Assembly: GCA_963920765.1 (NCBI GenBank)
Contig: OY987251.1
Span: forward strand, 9,613,219-9,677,218
Reading direction: 5' to 3'
Length of the DNA stretch: 64,000 nucleotides
Origin: Ulota crispa
Lineage: Eukaryota; Streptophyta; Bryopsida; Orthotrichales; Orthotrichaceae
The notes under the pieces were generated by a model. That model ran no database searches, was not told the DNA's origin, and was given only the letters and a program-made list of their open reading frames with translations. Position 1 is the stretch's first letter; each line of letters starts with the position of its first letter. Positions 11,766-23,355 of this stretch are shown piece after piece. The translations under genes were made by a program, and so were the position numbers.

Positions 11766-14700
11766 CTACAGGTCTTGCAAAAATGAAGTAAGAGAAGCTG
11801 CCACGTCATCAGGGAACTCCTCTTGAGGCAGCAAAGCTCCCCGGAGCTTAACAAACTTGGAGACACCCGTGGCTCCCTCCAAAGCCTCCATCTCAGCTCG
11901 TGACCGTCGTGGAGCTTTGAGAGTGGCGAGCACGAGAACGGGAACCTTGTGCTCCAGTTTGGCAAACATGGACAGAAACTCCTCCCTTGTTAAAGCAGGG
12001 TCCAGTAGACCCGTGAGGAACGCCGCAGGTGCAAACCGGGCCCCGTCTCTCTGTGTTAGAGCAGTGCGGTTCTCCACAACAGCCGGTGTCACGTTGTCCG
12101 CATCCGAGTACACGTGCGTTAAGTACTGCATTCGGATGTTTTTGGGGCTGCTCACCAGATACTTGTACACAGCCCAGCCTACTCCTGGAGATCTCAGAGT
12201 GCCTCGGAGAAGTCCATATCTGGTACAGGCAAGCCATGCCATAACATTCCTCTCGTTAGCCTTTAAGGTAGACATATCTTTCTCCGACCGGTACCCAAAG
12301 CTGACCCCACACCTCACTTTGAACCCAAAGTGGAGCAGAACACTATTTGCACAAACCCAAAGTGGAGCAGTGAACACTACTTGCACAAGTAAATCTTGTC
12401 ACATGTTAGTTGCTAACTAAGTTAGTTTAAGAGGATTGGGATTGGGATTGGGGACTGTCAAGTGCCATTATAAAAATACATCCAAGCAATTTCAAGGTTG
12501 GTCTAGAGTTGCTAATAGGGACCCTATGAGCTGTAACTTTGCCCTTTAATGTAAAATAATCTACAACATTTTTATCCACAAAAATGACTTTCCATGAAAT
12601 CTTATTGAAAGGCTCATCCTACGGATTTTATTCCTGAATTTTCCAAGACCACAAGATACCCAAACCCTTAAACGGTCGGGTATGGGTATACTTACCTTAG
12701 TGCTTAAACTCAAAACTATAAGAAGGATTTCAGAAAACCATGGTAAACAAGAGTAGCTTCTTCAAAACATACGTGTCATTGAGCATACATAAAATAACGT
12801 TCTGTAACGGCCAACAACACAAATCTTGACAACACGGCTTGCTTGGATTGGCTCGGAACAACCACATTAAGGTAGGAACACCCCTCTCAATGGGTGTCCC
12901 ATCCCCCAATACCTATTTATGTCAGGTATGTCTTAGTGACTGACAATTAAAAAAATTTGGTTATAGATGACAAAGTGATGGTTTTGGGTGATTAGCATGA
13001 CGGTTTTGAGTGCCCCATCTCACTATTTAAGAACTCCTCAAGTTAGTATTATGAGCGTATGAGTACACAAAAGACTTCACTAAGTGTCCTCTTTAGCATT
13101 TTCTACACACAACTATACATTTTCAGTGATTTTGGACTTGAAAAATCTCTGTGAACAAATGCTTGCAGTTGGAACTTTGAAATTAATGCCAATATTTTCA
13201 ATTTCCTCTTCCTTACTTAATACTATTTATTTCAAAGTTCATCAACTGGTTTTCGTACTCCAAAATCCTTAGTTTCAAGCTTATGGATGTTCCTACCTTA
13301 TTAATCGTAAGCGGTGCATCGTGTGCTCACAAATGGTCAGTTCTTGTCAAGGGTTGACATGATAAATTACTACAAGTCTGTCGTTGGACAATTACAAATG
13401 GTGATGGCCACACAATGTGAGCCAATCCAGTTTGTAATTGAGTTGCTACCTCTCTTGTTGCTTCACAGCTCAAGAGCAACTCAATTACAAATCATATTGG
13501 CTCACACCATGGTCATTACCTAGCCTATAATAGTAGCCATGCATCTTTGCGGTTTACATTGGAACAAGTAATTCACGCAGTAACATTACAAAAAAAACTA
13601 CCAAAAAGGGACCTTTGTGCACTAGTCATGCTTGGATAAGGTCAATGTCTTGGGCAAGAAAAAATGTTGACCATATCCAAGCATTGAGTGCAAACATTCC
13701 ATTTAACTAGGCCTAGAACACACAAAAGAGAGTGGAACCTTGACAGTATCCAAACGTTTCTCTTACAAAGGTTAACCTTATCCAAGCATCACTACAGAGT
13801 CAATGCTCTTGTGCCACAAGGATATTTCTTACACGTTCCTTAATCACTCCATCACATGATGCCTAGTGGGCCATCTCCGATACACTAGCTTCTTGAGTTC
13901 TTTGCCTCCTCAAAGAGCATTTTCTAATTCAAGAGACCTAAATCATGTTATATTCATTCTTTGAATTGGCATATCACACAATTCTATTTAAAGCTTCCTG
14001 GAAATGGATGAGATTGAGAGGGATCAGAGAAGCTTTTCAAAACATTCATTGAACACGTAGTGGATGGCTAAGGACTTAGAGGGGGTTAAGACCACCATGC
14101 AAAAGAGAGCCATTCCCGAGGAGAAATTTGAAGAGGTTTTGAATGTTCGGGTGCTGATATGAGATGTATACATACCGAGTTTCCATAGTTGGACTACGCC
14201 CGAACACAATAGGCAAGGGACCACTCCAAGTGGGCGCAACGGCAGCCAAGGCTTTGGCATTGATCAAACCTTGGCTCACCGCACGTACAGCAATGCTGGC
14301 CGCATGACCTCCTCCAACTACCACCAATGACTCACCTGCGCCCAAGAAGTCTCCGTTAGCACAATCAACTATCCAAATAACCATAAAAAAATACAGACTA
14401 ACCACATAAAACATTCCTGCGCAATGGGATAGTAAAAGTACAAACGACCTATTCTGGAAACCTGTTGTTCTGCAAGAAATAAAAGGTGACAAAGTCCTAT
14501 CTGAAGGATAGAGGACACCTTACAAAATACAAGGGTCTTCATAAGGTATAGCAGGCAACAGAGTTCTCTCATCCAGTTCGTAAAAGACCCTCGAGTACCT
14601 ATAGAGTACCTAATGTCTTTATAGAAACTAAAGGTCGATGTGATCATTTCTTACAATTCTTCTTCCATATATATTTTATTTTATTAGACCCTCATTGCGG

Positions 14701-17193
14701 TGACATACAACGTCCAATCACAAACCCTACTTGCTCTGGTCTATGAGGTTTGTAATTTATGAGGGTCTCCAAAGAGCACCCTGAAACCAAAATTAAAAAT
14801 CTGCAGTACATTAGACCAAGCGGAAGAAAGATTATAGCATGTTGAAATTCCATCTCCATAATATCATAAAATAGTAGAGATGTGTCCCGAAGCCAAGATG
14901 AAAACTGGGGAATTTTTTTCATGAGATACCCAGATAAACCTTAAATTCAATTCTACAATTCATTCTGTTGACTAAATGCTCCTATAACTCTGATCTTGTT
15001 CCTATATTCCTGGCATTGATGGTGTTAAGTTAAGGTTCTCTACTCTACAAACTGGCCGCATTGAACATTCACAGTGCCATTAAGTACACTGATAATGTAG
15101 AAATTTATCATTGCTTATTTTATCAACTTGGAGTAAGGGAAACATGAGAACAAGTAAACTGATCAGAAGGAGGATTATCAAGTGAATGGAGGTACCTTGG
15201 ACGCCAGCCAGAGGTCCGGTGGCAGCAGCCACAAAGTCCACTAAAAACTTTTGCAGCACATCAACGGTGTACTCCAATGCAGGCCTATCTGAAAGCCCCA
15301 ATCCAGGCCAATCGACAATCACAGCTCGTCTCTTGCCAGGGCCTGCATTCGCAACAAGCTCCTCCGCCACGGCATACCACTCCTCGGTTGTGCTTACGTC
15401 CGAAAGAGTTGGTAGCAGCAGAAGCGTCTCTTGAGCGTCCCCTTTTTGTGACCCCATCTCCACATAATGGATGTTCAAGTCATTGCCTTCATGCCGCCAC
15501 GTCCATGCTCCAGTTTGGAGCTGCGAAAGTTTTGCACACAAACACACTGTTAGCTCGGGTTACAACAAATCATGCACTGAACCAAGAATGAGGCCATAAA
15601 ATGGCCATTTATCCCGTTCTGTAGCAAGTCACTGCTTTGCACAAACAAGCACCTAAATTGCTTATTTCATCATGTAACCACGCTCTGAACCCTAAACTCA
15701 AAATGACAAAACACTGATAAGGTGGCATTTCTTTTCACCGACTCTTTAGGCAGGGTTTTGAAATGAATAATTAATCGAAAAACTCAAGGCTCATTAAAGG
15801 AGCCATTCTTGCTGTACTGTGTCAGCTAAAACAATAGTTGATCTATACCGTCACAGAAAACTGGATGACGAGGCGCTGTGGTGACCGAAATTCCTCAAAG
15901 ACTGAGAATTTATGGTATTAAAAATGACCAATTGTGAAAATAATAGGATTCAGAATGGGTCACATTTTATATCACCATAATCAGCACATAACATTGCCTG
16001 CGTTGGTAATAAACAAAACAAAACACTGACAAAAAAAACGTCCTAATATGACATACACAAAACTGCTGAAAAAACATGAGGCTCAATATTAGGGTTGATG
16101 TACATTGTTAGTAAATCTGGAAAATTAGGTTTTGGGTTTTGCATTACCAATTTAACTCCTAAAAGACCATGACAACATTGTGAAAAAAACATTGATTGAG
16201 ATGGTTTCAAACATTATATCGCCAGAGACAATGTTACATGTGATGCTCAAAAATTATGAAGAATTGGACAAGAAAATGTTCTTATATGACCAAAACAAAA
16301 CAAAACAAAAAAAAAGACAAAAAGAATGTCCTACACAAAACTGCTGAAAAAAACCTGGGGATTCAATACTAGGGTTGATGTACATCGTTATTAAATCTGG
16401 ACAACGAAGTTTTGCGTTTTGCGTTACCAATTGAACTCCTAAAAGACCATAACAATATTATGAAAAAAAACATTGATTGAGACGGTTTCAAACATTATAT
16501 CGCTAGAGTCAATATTGCATGTGATGGTAAAAAACTATGAAGAATTGGGCAAGAAAATGTTCTTCTCTGACCTACTCAAAAACAAAACAAAAAACAAAAG
16601 ACAAAAAGAATGTGCTAATATGACCTACACAAAGCTACTGGAAAAAACATGAGATTCAACATTAGGGTTGATACACATCTTTAGTAAATCTGGACAACAA
16701 AGTTTTGCATTTTAAGTTACCAATCTAACTCCTAAAATACTATGATAAAATTTTGAAAAAATCATTGACTGAGATGCTAAAAAATTATGAAGAATTGGAC
16801 AAGAAAATGTTATTATATGACCTACTCAAAAAGCGAGATTAGACTGGAAAAACATTCTGAAATTAAAGAGATGAAAAAGAAAGACAGATGCCCAACCTTG
16901 GGAGATTCAGCGGTCTCTACAGCAGCAGCTGAAGCTTGCACTCGCATTCCACGACACTGATGCTCCACGTGAAACCTTCTCAGAGTCGATTTCTCAAACG
17001 ACACAGAAGCATTACTGCCTTGATAAACAGAAGACGACGAAGGCGTCGTGTGTCGAATAATACTCCTCGGTACCTCCGCAATTCTCACGCTCTGCAAGCT
17101 GCTCTTGTTGGAGCCTTGAATGACATTCTGAAGAGCACACGCCATCGATGAGGCGGGTCTGATGCACAACGCAGAGAGAGCCGGGGCCGCCAT
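11766..17193 (-). CDS. Plastid-type alpha/beta-hydrolase-fold protein, 4 exons, 411 aa
   Basis: Exons on the minus strand: 17193-16897, 15520-15196, 14335-14176 and 12219-11766 (stop TAG at 11768-11766). Every intron starts GT and ends AG, and the phases join cleanly (0, 1, 2). The first ATG in frame is at 17193; upstream in-frame codons include only a TTG. Residues 1 to about 87 are rich in Ser, Ala and Arg and end RVQASAA, like a chloroplast transit peptide. The fold is shown by LLLLPTLSDVSTTEEW (about 133-148, the oxyanion-loop region), DWPGLGLSDRP (169-179) and the elbow VVVGGGHAAS (212-221). The later motifs APTWSGPLP and FLTGLLDP match a plant-specific subfamily that I recall from Arabidopsis hydrolase-fold proteins; I cannot give its substrate. 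The usual elbow Ser is His218, and the C-terminal GALLPQEEFP lacks the usual catalytic His, so it may not be a classical hydrolase. Introns are 1376, 860 and 1956 bp; the last holds several MITEs. Confidence 0.9.
12305..12700. repeat. Dispersed repeat inside hydrolase intron 3
   Basis: This is the inverse-orientation copy of 1345-1700, with a local duplication of the motif CCCAAAGTGGAGCAG (about 12328 and 12356). It lies in the 1956-bp intron between exons 3 and 4, beginning about 85 bp from the exon 4 acceptor. Confidence 0.55.
12868..13300. mobile_element. TA-flanked AGGTAGG MITE in hydrolase intron 3
   Basis: TA (12868-12869) + AGGTAGGAACACCC at the left; GGATGTTCCTACCT + TA (13299-13300) at the right. 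The 429-bp body is homologous in reverse to 35199-35560 (shared CAAAACCGTCATGCTA, CCAATATTTTCAATTTC on opposite strands). A TA target suggests a Tc1/mariner-mobilised family. Confidence 0.7.
13398..13521. repeat. Imperfect hairpin in hydrolase intron 3
   Basis: Left arm 13398-13447 and right arm 13477-13521 are inverted copies (TGTAATTGAGTTGC / GCAACTCAATTACAAA; TGTGAGCCAAT / TTGGCTCACA) around a loop of about 30 bases. It is probably a very short MITE. A second, weaker hairpin built from TGCTTGGATAAGGT / CCTTATCCAAGCA spans about 13620-13800. Confidence 0.6.
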
Positions 17194-17794
17194 TTTGAAC
17201 TCCAATCTCTCTATTATCCCTGCCCATCACCAGTTCATAACTTTAGCCAAATACTCAACCGACATACCCAGTGACACGTTTTTATACATTCCATGGCCAT
17301 ACCAACATAACCGGAAGCACTGGAAAAGGCAGAAAATTTGAATTACCTGAACACAGCAAACAGAAAGCTTGCTTGATGGAAAATCTTTTGAAAGTGTTTT
17401 CTGAGATCAGCAGGGATACTGAGGAGAATTTGGTAGTGGGTAAAGGAATTCACGCACTTGGGGTCGTTCAGTAGAGGTTTTTGTAATGAGGAGTGTGAGT
17501 GAGTGAGTGAGTGAGTCTGGGGAGGTGCAAAATGGAGGAGTGAAGGCGGTTTGGGGGAATTGGTGACGTTGCCGGAGTGGCGGGGGTGGTGGGCGAGTGT
17601 GTGAAGGGAATGCGGCCAGCGGCGAGTGTGCGAGGAAGCTTTGGGTTTGAGGCTTTCCTTTTCTTTTCAGCTTGGATTTCTGGGAGTTAACTTACCGATA
17701 ATGGTTCTGCAGGTTTTTGTGAAGGTGATGTGGCAGAGTGCCATTGGTTGAGATATGGATGCTTAAAATCCATTTGATTTAGGAAATTGACATA
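17194..17794. other. Upstream region of the hydrolase gene
   Basis: This is non-coding and clearly more GC-rich (about 17490-17650) than the surrounding DNA, as expected of a plant promoter region. It holds a short GTGA/GAGT microsatellite at about 17493-17515. I see no gene on either strand. Confidence 0.5.
17279..17286 (-). promoter_or_regulatory. Probable TATA box of the hydrolase gene
   Basis: The minus strand reads TATAAAAA here, 86 bp upstream of the ATG at 17193, which would put the transcription start near 17250. The minus strand continues ACGTGTCAC just downstream of the TATA motif, a G-box/ABRE-like core that could be regulatory. Placement is the only support. Confidence 0.5.
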
Positions 17795-17932
17795 AGGTAG
17801 GAGGCTCTAAAAGCGACCAAGTTCTGAATGCGTTTCCTATCTAGGAACAAGTGACATGTTCTTTCAAATATCAGCTATTGTCATTGATGATTTAGGTAGG
17901 CTTAAATGGCCTACTTATGGACCTCCTACCTT
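17793..17932. mobile_element. Short AGGTAGG MITE, 137 bp
   Basis: TA (17793-17794) + AGGTAGGAGGCTC at the left and GGACCTCCTACCT at the right, where the second TA has become TG. It is a deleted relative of the other AGGTAGG elements. Confidence 0.5.
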
Positions 17933-17936
17933 GTGC

Positions 17937-18312
17937 ACACTCAGGGTTTGTTATATGTACACGAGGGGGTAAATTTTAGATATTTTTTATTATGTCAACA
18001 AATTGAATTTGAAAAATTTGAATTTACATTTGGATTTAGAAACCTTAATTTAGTCTAGAACCACAAAGGAAGATACAATTGAATAACACCTAATGGAAAA
18101 GCTTAGCAAAAGGGCAAATTATTACTTTTACCCTTGATTGTAAAAAAACTAGGTTTTTCCATTGAGCTTTGTTCAATTGTAACCTCCTTTGTGATTCTAG
18201 ACTAGACCAAGATCTCTAAATCCAAATGTAAATTCAAATTTTCCAAATTCAACTTGTTGATGGTAAATATCTAAAATTTACTCCGGGAAAACCCCTGAGT
18301 GTGCCTATATCA
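17937..18312. mobile_element. Foldback element, paralogue at 50.46-50.85 kb
   Basis: The two halves are inverted copies (GAATTTACATTTGGATTTAG / CTAAATCCAAATGTAAATTC; ATGGAAAAGCTTAG / TTTTTCCATTGAGC). The same hairpin with the same layout recurs at 50458-50852, so this is a family of foldback elements. Confidence 0.65.
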
Positions 18313-18353
18313 ATTCCCTTGATTTATCCTTCTTAGGGCAAACTTCTATATTG

Positions 18354-18621
18354 AACAGGATATGCATTAAATTGGAAAAAACAAAGGTACCATTTTGTAC
18401 TCCACCTCAATCCAAAATAGTTACCTCAAACCATATTCAAAAGTATCAAATTTAGTTTAAGCCACTAAGATTTTTTCCCTCACAAATTCCTCCTCTCAGG
18501 TGAAGACATGTGTACCAAAAAAACAATGGAACTCGGTTGGGGGCTTGCTTTGGGGTGATCACCCCAAACCTTCAAAAGTCCCAAAATGACTGTTTTGTCC
18601 CAATTTAACGAATATCCCGTT
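18354..18621. mobile_element. MITE of the 4-bp-duplication family (TSD ATTG)
   Basis: Left end AACAGGATATGCATTAAATT, right end the inverse of AACGGGATATTCGTTAAATT. It is flanked by ATTG at 18350-18353 and 18622-18625. The body is homologous in reverse to 45452-45727, including the near-palindrome GGTGATCACC. From 18626 to 19444 I see no feature. Confidence 0.8.
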
Positions 18622-19444
18622 ATTGGCTTTGTAATTGTAGAACCCAGAAAGCGCAAACAAGATTACAATGTAAACGTGTTTGTTATTTCTAAATATTTGG
18701 AATCGCTTTTAGAGCAAAATCCTATGCTAGCCTAGAATCAATTGTAAAACTTAGAAACAACTATGGTGGAAAATTGTTTGTTGTTTAGGGTTTTCCCATT
18801 CCATGTTACAGTATGGAAGTTTGCTCTTAATCCCTCAAATGTCCAGGATGCCATATCTTTGTGTCAAGAAATGTTTGAGGTGACACTACACATATAGGAA
18901 AAGGTTCTCTTTTGAGAAACAATTAGGAGCGTAATATAATGGAGTACTGAACAAAACTTATGTGATGCGCCATTGGTCCTTTTGAAGAAATGTCACTGGG
19001 GCATGTCGAAAATGATGTTATGTGTATCATTATTGATTTTTTATGCAATCTCAATCAACCGTGTTTACTTTTGGGTTTTTGAAGGCTTAGAAATCTAATT
19101 ACTTTCAGTATTTCCAATTGTTTTCCTTGCTTTATGTGAAAATTGATCAATAAATACTGGTGATGATTTTTTCAAATTTGATTGCACAAACATTTTCAAA
19201 TCATCAATGCACACATCTTTGCTCACAAAAGATATCTCTAGAGTTTTTATTGTTAGTTTCATAAGCAATTGTGTGCTCTAATGTCACATGCCCAAATCTT
19301 TGAAACTAAACGTTTCAAAAGAGTAGTTAAATTTCGTTATTGAGTATCCTAAGTTGGCCAATATTGCGTTTCTGGATATAATTATTCAATATTTTTTCAA
19401 AAACTTGATTAGGAGTGTGGAATGTCTATTTTTGAAATTTTGAA

Positions 19445-20210
19445 TTACGCCCAAAAGTGTCCTCACATGATATCAAAGGCTTGTTTCAGGCACTAGATTG
19501 AATTTTTTGATCTTGTTATAAACTATAATTATAAAGGCATTCAAGTTGTCCATGTCAATGGAGTAATGGCAAACCAAGCCAAATGTTGTACAAGTGTCTC
19601 AAGATTTTTGATTGGGTGAAATACCATACAGGCGTGGTGGCAAGTAGCATCTTACAAGCTGCATCCAATCAATACTCCTTACAAGCTTCCTTGTGTGTGC
19701 TTTGTGGTAGCGGGAAATTTGTTGGCAAGGGTTCAACCATGTTCTAGACCCTTATTATGGCAACCGTCACCAATTGTGCCAATCATTATACTTCGTGCAA
19801 TAGCAATTTGAAGCCCTAAAATTTGACATAAAAAAAAGTGCAATCTTTGATAATTTGCAAGCATATGCATTCACATCTAATCTTGCTACTCACAAAATTT
19901 GATGCTACTCACAAAATTTGAGATGAATCATGAGCTTTTAAAAATTTGTAAAAATCATCACATAGCAACTACCTACCAATAAGTGAGATTTTGCCATCAC
20001 ATATTTGATCAAATGTTATAATCTCCCATCTCCCATCTCCCACGGTCAGTTGTTCAAAAAATTTGCAAGTTGTTTTCAAAGTAGGTGTTCCACTATTTCA
20101 ATGGTCATTTTTTGTGAATCATCCGATTGACTGAGATAAGATGCATCAAAGTAGTAGGTCTCCCAAAACCCTGATTTTGGTGAAAATGGCTTGGGCGCTC
20201 AAGGGTATAG
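19445..20210. mobile_element. TTAA-type element, inverse relative of 29.96-30.71 kb
   Basis: About 770 bp align in reverse complement with 29959-30711 (for example GGAGTAATGGCAA, CAAGCTTCCTTGTGTGTGC, CTAGACCCTTATTATGGCAA). The right end GCTCAAGGG lacks an intact TTAA, so this is the older copy. Confidence 0.65.
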
Positions 20211-20406
20211 TTTTATGACGTTCTTAATTTACAAGTTCTAAGGAAAGATGTGCACATTTTGATGATATGTAATTTTTTTTTGCATTCCCTTTATTCTCCA
20301 CAACCCCTATAGTATCCCTGCAATTTCCAAAACATCAAAGGTGTTCATCAGAATATAACAAATATAAAAAAAATTCCGTAGGATAAATTAGTGTAGCTTG
20401 ATACGT

Positions 20407-20412
20407 TTTATT
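20407..20412 (-). terminator. Candidate poly(A) signal AATAAA after the hydratase gene
   Basis: The minus strand reads AATAAA here, about 256 bp after the stop codon. The spacing is plausible for a plant 3' UTR, but the motif is common by chance in AT-rich DNA. Confidence 0.3.
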
Positions 20413-20667
20413 AAACACTTCCTATGAGGAATCTTTGCGTAACAAGCTACGTTTGCCGTACTAAGTAACTTTTTTCCATATCAATGCATGAAGAGCTTCC
20501 TCAATTTGAATGAAATTAAAACCCGTGAGTATACCGTGCAAAAGCTCTATAAAATATACATGCAAACATCAACTTCAGTTGTTAATTCAAACTTTAAAAT
20601 AATTACATATTTGCAAATTTGGTGAACACTTATCAAACTTATATCAGCTATGAACTTCCGCAAGCCT

Positions 20668-23355
20668 CTAGAGTTTGGACTTAGGTTTGGACTGCTTGGA
20701 AGATCTTCCCGAGATGAATTCCTGCATTGCTGCAAAGTCCTCTGGCTTCATATTAGAATAATATTCATGTCCACGTTCCTGCACAACGGTATCATATGTT
20801 CAATGAGAAAACAAGCATCAAGGAAAAAGTAAGCAGAGTTTATATAATGAACATGCGATACAGTAAAAGCACATTTGTGTGCTAAAACTCTCTATATACA
20901 TCCAAACGTATTTCAGGAAATAATCACGTTGAATCTCAATTTTGGTCGTAATATACGAATCTTAAAAATATAATACTACCATTAAAATTTGGGATTTTAG
21001 GAAGGCGTATAAAATCTAAAATCAACTTTGCAAACAATCTTACGAACGTACATCTCATACAACCATTATTGTACTCGATGATGCTCAAAATTGTCATCTA
21101 CTAGATGTTTTATCAATACAACTAATTAAACAATAGACACCGTTGGTCTTGTGAGGCAGTAAAAGTAACAACCATTTCCACAAGCTTAGATCACTATTAA
21201 ATGAAACACTTTCTACTATTAATCATATTTGCAGAAGTTTCAAATCCTTTTTACTTCCAAAGGTTGCAGAATTTCAAATCCACTTCACTGTGTTATTTAA
21301 CTTAGAATGAGATAGTTCACCTAGAGAATTTTCTACCTTTTCTCAAACGGTACAAAGCCTTATGGCATGCAGATATACATGTATAATGACAAGACATCAG
21401 CAGAATATGAGCAGAAGAGTACTTTATAGTTTTTAAAAATTACTTGTACAATTGTAAGAACTGAGAAATGTGAAGATAGCACTTTCATAGTTAAGAATAT
21501 AAGGAATACCTGCTCAAGCTTCAATGCCTCGCCAAGAGGTAGTTTGAAACCATCGTTGATGACCGCCTTGTATTGTAGCACAAGGTTCTCTTGGTTCTTG
21601 AGAATAGCTTCAGCAATGCCTCTCGCTGCTCCTAAAAGCTCCGAGGGAGCAACCACACGGTTCACTAAACCCCATTTCTCAGCTGTTTGTGCATCTAAAG
21701 GCGCAGCTGTTAACGAGACTTCCCGTGCTCTGTAGGGGCCTATTGCACGTTGCAATCTCTGTGACAACCCCCATGACGGAAAAATTCCAAACCTGCACAC
21801 GGTAACAAGAATTTTCTAATCATGCACCAGAAATGAATCATAAACACCCCAAAAACTTGAAAAAAATATCAGCCGGCTTTAACTAAGGACCGCTCTACGC
21901 TGCCGTATAACTGGCATTTGCTACCAATAAAAAGTTTTAACTGCATTGATCTATATTCTAACTTCTTTGTTGATCTCAAATGTAGTAAAGGTGTGACTGC
22001 ATTCCAAATACAAAAAAATACGAAATATTGTATTAGTCGCAAAGGGCTCCTTGGTTGTCGAAGGGTTAATATACATAATACTCCCTCTGTCCCTCTAAAA
22101 AGCGCCAAATCAGACACATTTCTTGTACCACTAAAAAGCTCCCTTTTGCTGATTTCAAATGCTTTCTCAGCATTTGCCATGTTCAATGATCTCATGGGGG
22201 CAAGTTAAGCGATTAGGGAGCATTCCTCTCCTAACAAGCTTGGCCTTGCCCATATGAGGCACCTTTGTTGCTACTATTCTTTAAACCATCAATAATGAGG
22301 AGCTGGCAGCATGCACAAATATGGTACTTTTTGCATGGAATTTGGGTGTCCCTACAGCAACATCAAACCTGGAGATTTTGCATACATTTGGTAGATGGTA
22401 TATTGATTCTAGGATGCATGTATCACTAGCACGAGGACTAAAAATACAGTTAATCCTTTGCAAGGAAGCATTTTGGACGTTTTTAGAGGGGACAGAGGGA
22501 GTAATTAATAAGAAGTTGTTTTGAAGTGTTATTCTTAGCCATATAGCACTAAGAATTCTTTGTTGGAAACGACCAATCTTACTTCAGATAAGGGTCAAAC
22601 TCTATCACCTATTCTAGTGCAAATGTATATCGTATGCGTCGGTCAAAAGGTAAATATAACTGAAGGAAGGAAAATCCCCGTATGAACTACTCCAAACTGC
22701 AGAAAAAACATGAGGCACAAATTGGTTAGAAGTAAATTTCGAATGAGGTATTAAGCACCTACTTGGCATGAGTGTCGATAAATTTTGCAGCAGTGCTGGC
22801 CACCAAAATGTCACACCCTAGTGCAATCTCAAAGCCAGCCGTGATGCAGTGGCCATTGATAGCACCAATAATAGGCTTCCGGCATTTTTGCATCTGGGCC
22901 AAAGTGTCAGTGGCCTCGGTCTTCACATCACCCTTAAACACATCTGCAGCTGCAGTCAAATCCTGCAAAAATAAGAAAAAAGAAAAAGTAGTGTTTAGCC
23001 ACCAACAAGAAAAGCAATCTGCATTTGTCTTATATTTCTAATGTTTCAAAAACTTTAAGTGTAATGCTGCTATATTGTCAAATTTCAAAATGAGGACAAA
23101 AACTACCAAAAAAAGATTTCGCTGAACCATTCAGAGGTACGTACTAACCACTCCAGCGGAGAAAGCTCTCCCAGAGCCGGTGAGAATAATGACTTTGACA
23201 TCTGGGTCCTCGTCCAGGCGAGTGAAGGTGAAGGCCAGGGTCACAAGCATGTCACGAGTAAGAGCATTCAGTGCTTGCGGTCTGTTGAGAGTGATGGTGG
23301 CGATGCCATTGCTGGACTTCTCCACCACGATGAACTTCTCCTTCTCATTCGCCAT
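20668..23355 (-). CDS. Peroxisomal enoyl-CoA hydratase/isomerase family protein, 4 exons, 266 aa
   Basis: Exons on the minus strand: 23355-23149, 22962-22763, 21792-21510 and 20778-20668 (stop TAG). All introns are GT-AG and frame is kept (phases 0, 2, 0). The start is the ATG at 23355 in the context ACAATGGCG. The protein matches monofunctional plant enoyl-CoA hydratase (Arabidopsis ECHIA type, about 265 aa) along its length: ITLNRPQALNALT (21-33), the first oxyanion-loop motif GSGRAFSAGVDL (60-71), the second loop NGHCITAGFEIALGCDI (105-121) and FGIFPSWGLSQRL (137-149). Family enzymes hydrate 2-enoyl-CoA in peroxisomal beta-oxidation or related acyl-CoA breakdown. The C-terminus is SKL, a canonical PTS1, so a peroxisomal location is well supported. 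One of the two glutamates of classical hydratases is kept (Glu114); the other aligns with His134, as I recall for the plant orthologues, so the exact reaction is less sure. Intron 2 carries two MITEs. Confidence 0.93.
21879..22069. mobile_element. Short TTAA-flanked MITE in hydratase intron 2
   Basis: TTAA at 21879-21882 and 22066-22069 bounds 183 bp starting CTAAGGACCGCTC and ending GGTTGTCGAAGGG. The inside (AACTGGCATTTGCT, CTTCTTTGTTGATCT, AAAGGTGTGA) matches the segment at 11344-11600, so this is a dispersed family. It sits 87 bp from the acceptor of exon 3. Confidence 0.6.
22081..22501. mobile_element. Stowaway MITE (Tc1/mariner type) in hydratase intron 2
   Basis: It begins CTCCCTCTGTCCCTCTAAAA and ends TTTTAGAGGGGACAGAGGGAG, an inverted pair, flanked on both sides by TA (22079-22080 and 22502-22503). 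The terminus CTCCCTCYGTCC and the TA target are the hallmarks of plant Stowaway elements. The length is 421 bp. It lies wholly inside the intron between exons 2 and 3 of the hydratase gene and does not touch a splice site. Confidence 0.85.

Noticed and set aside
11857-12420. 187-codon plus-strand reading frame
   Set aside because: It is the antisense shadow of the last exon of the hydrolase gene plus intron repeat sequence.
15186-15591. Plus-strand frames opposite hydrolase exon 2
   Set aside because: Antisense shadows of a well-supported exon.
16822-17205. Hydrolase start four codons further upstream
   Set aside because: The codon at 17205 is TTG; the first ATG in frame is at 17193.
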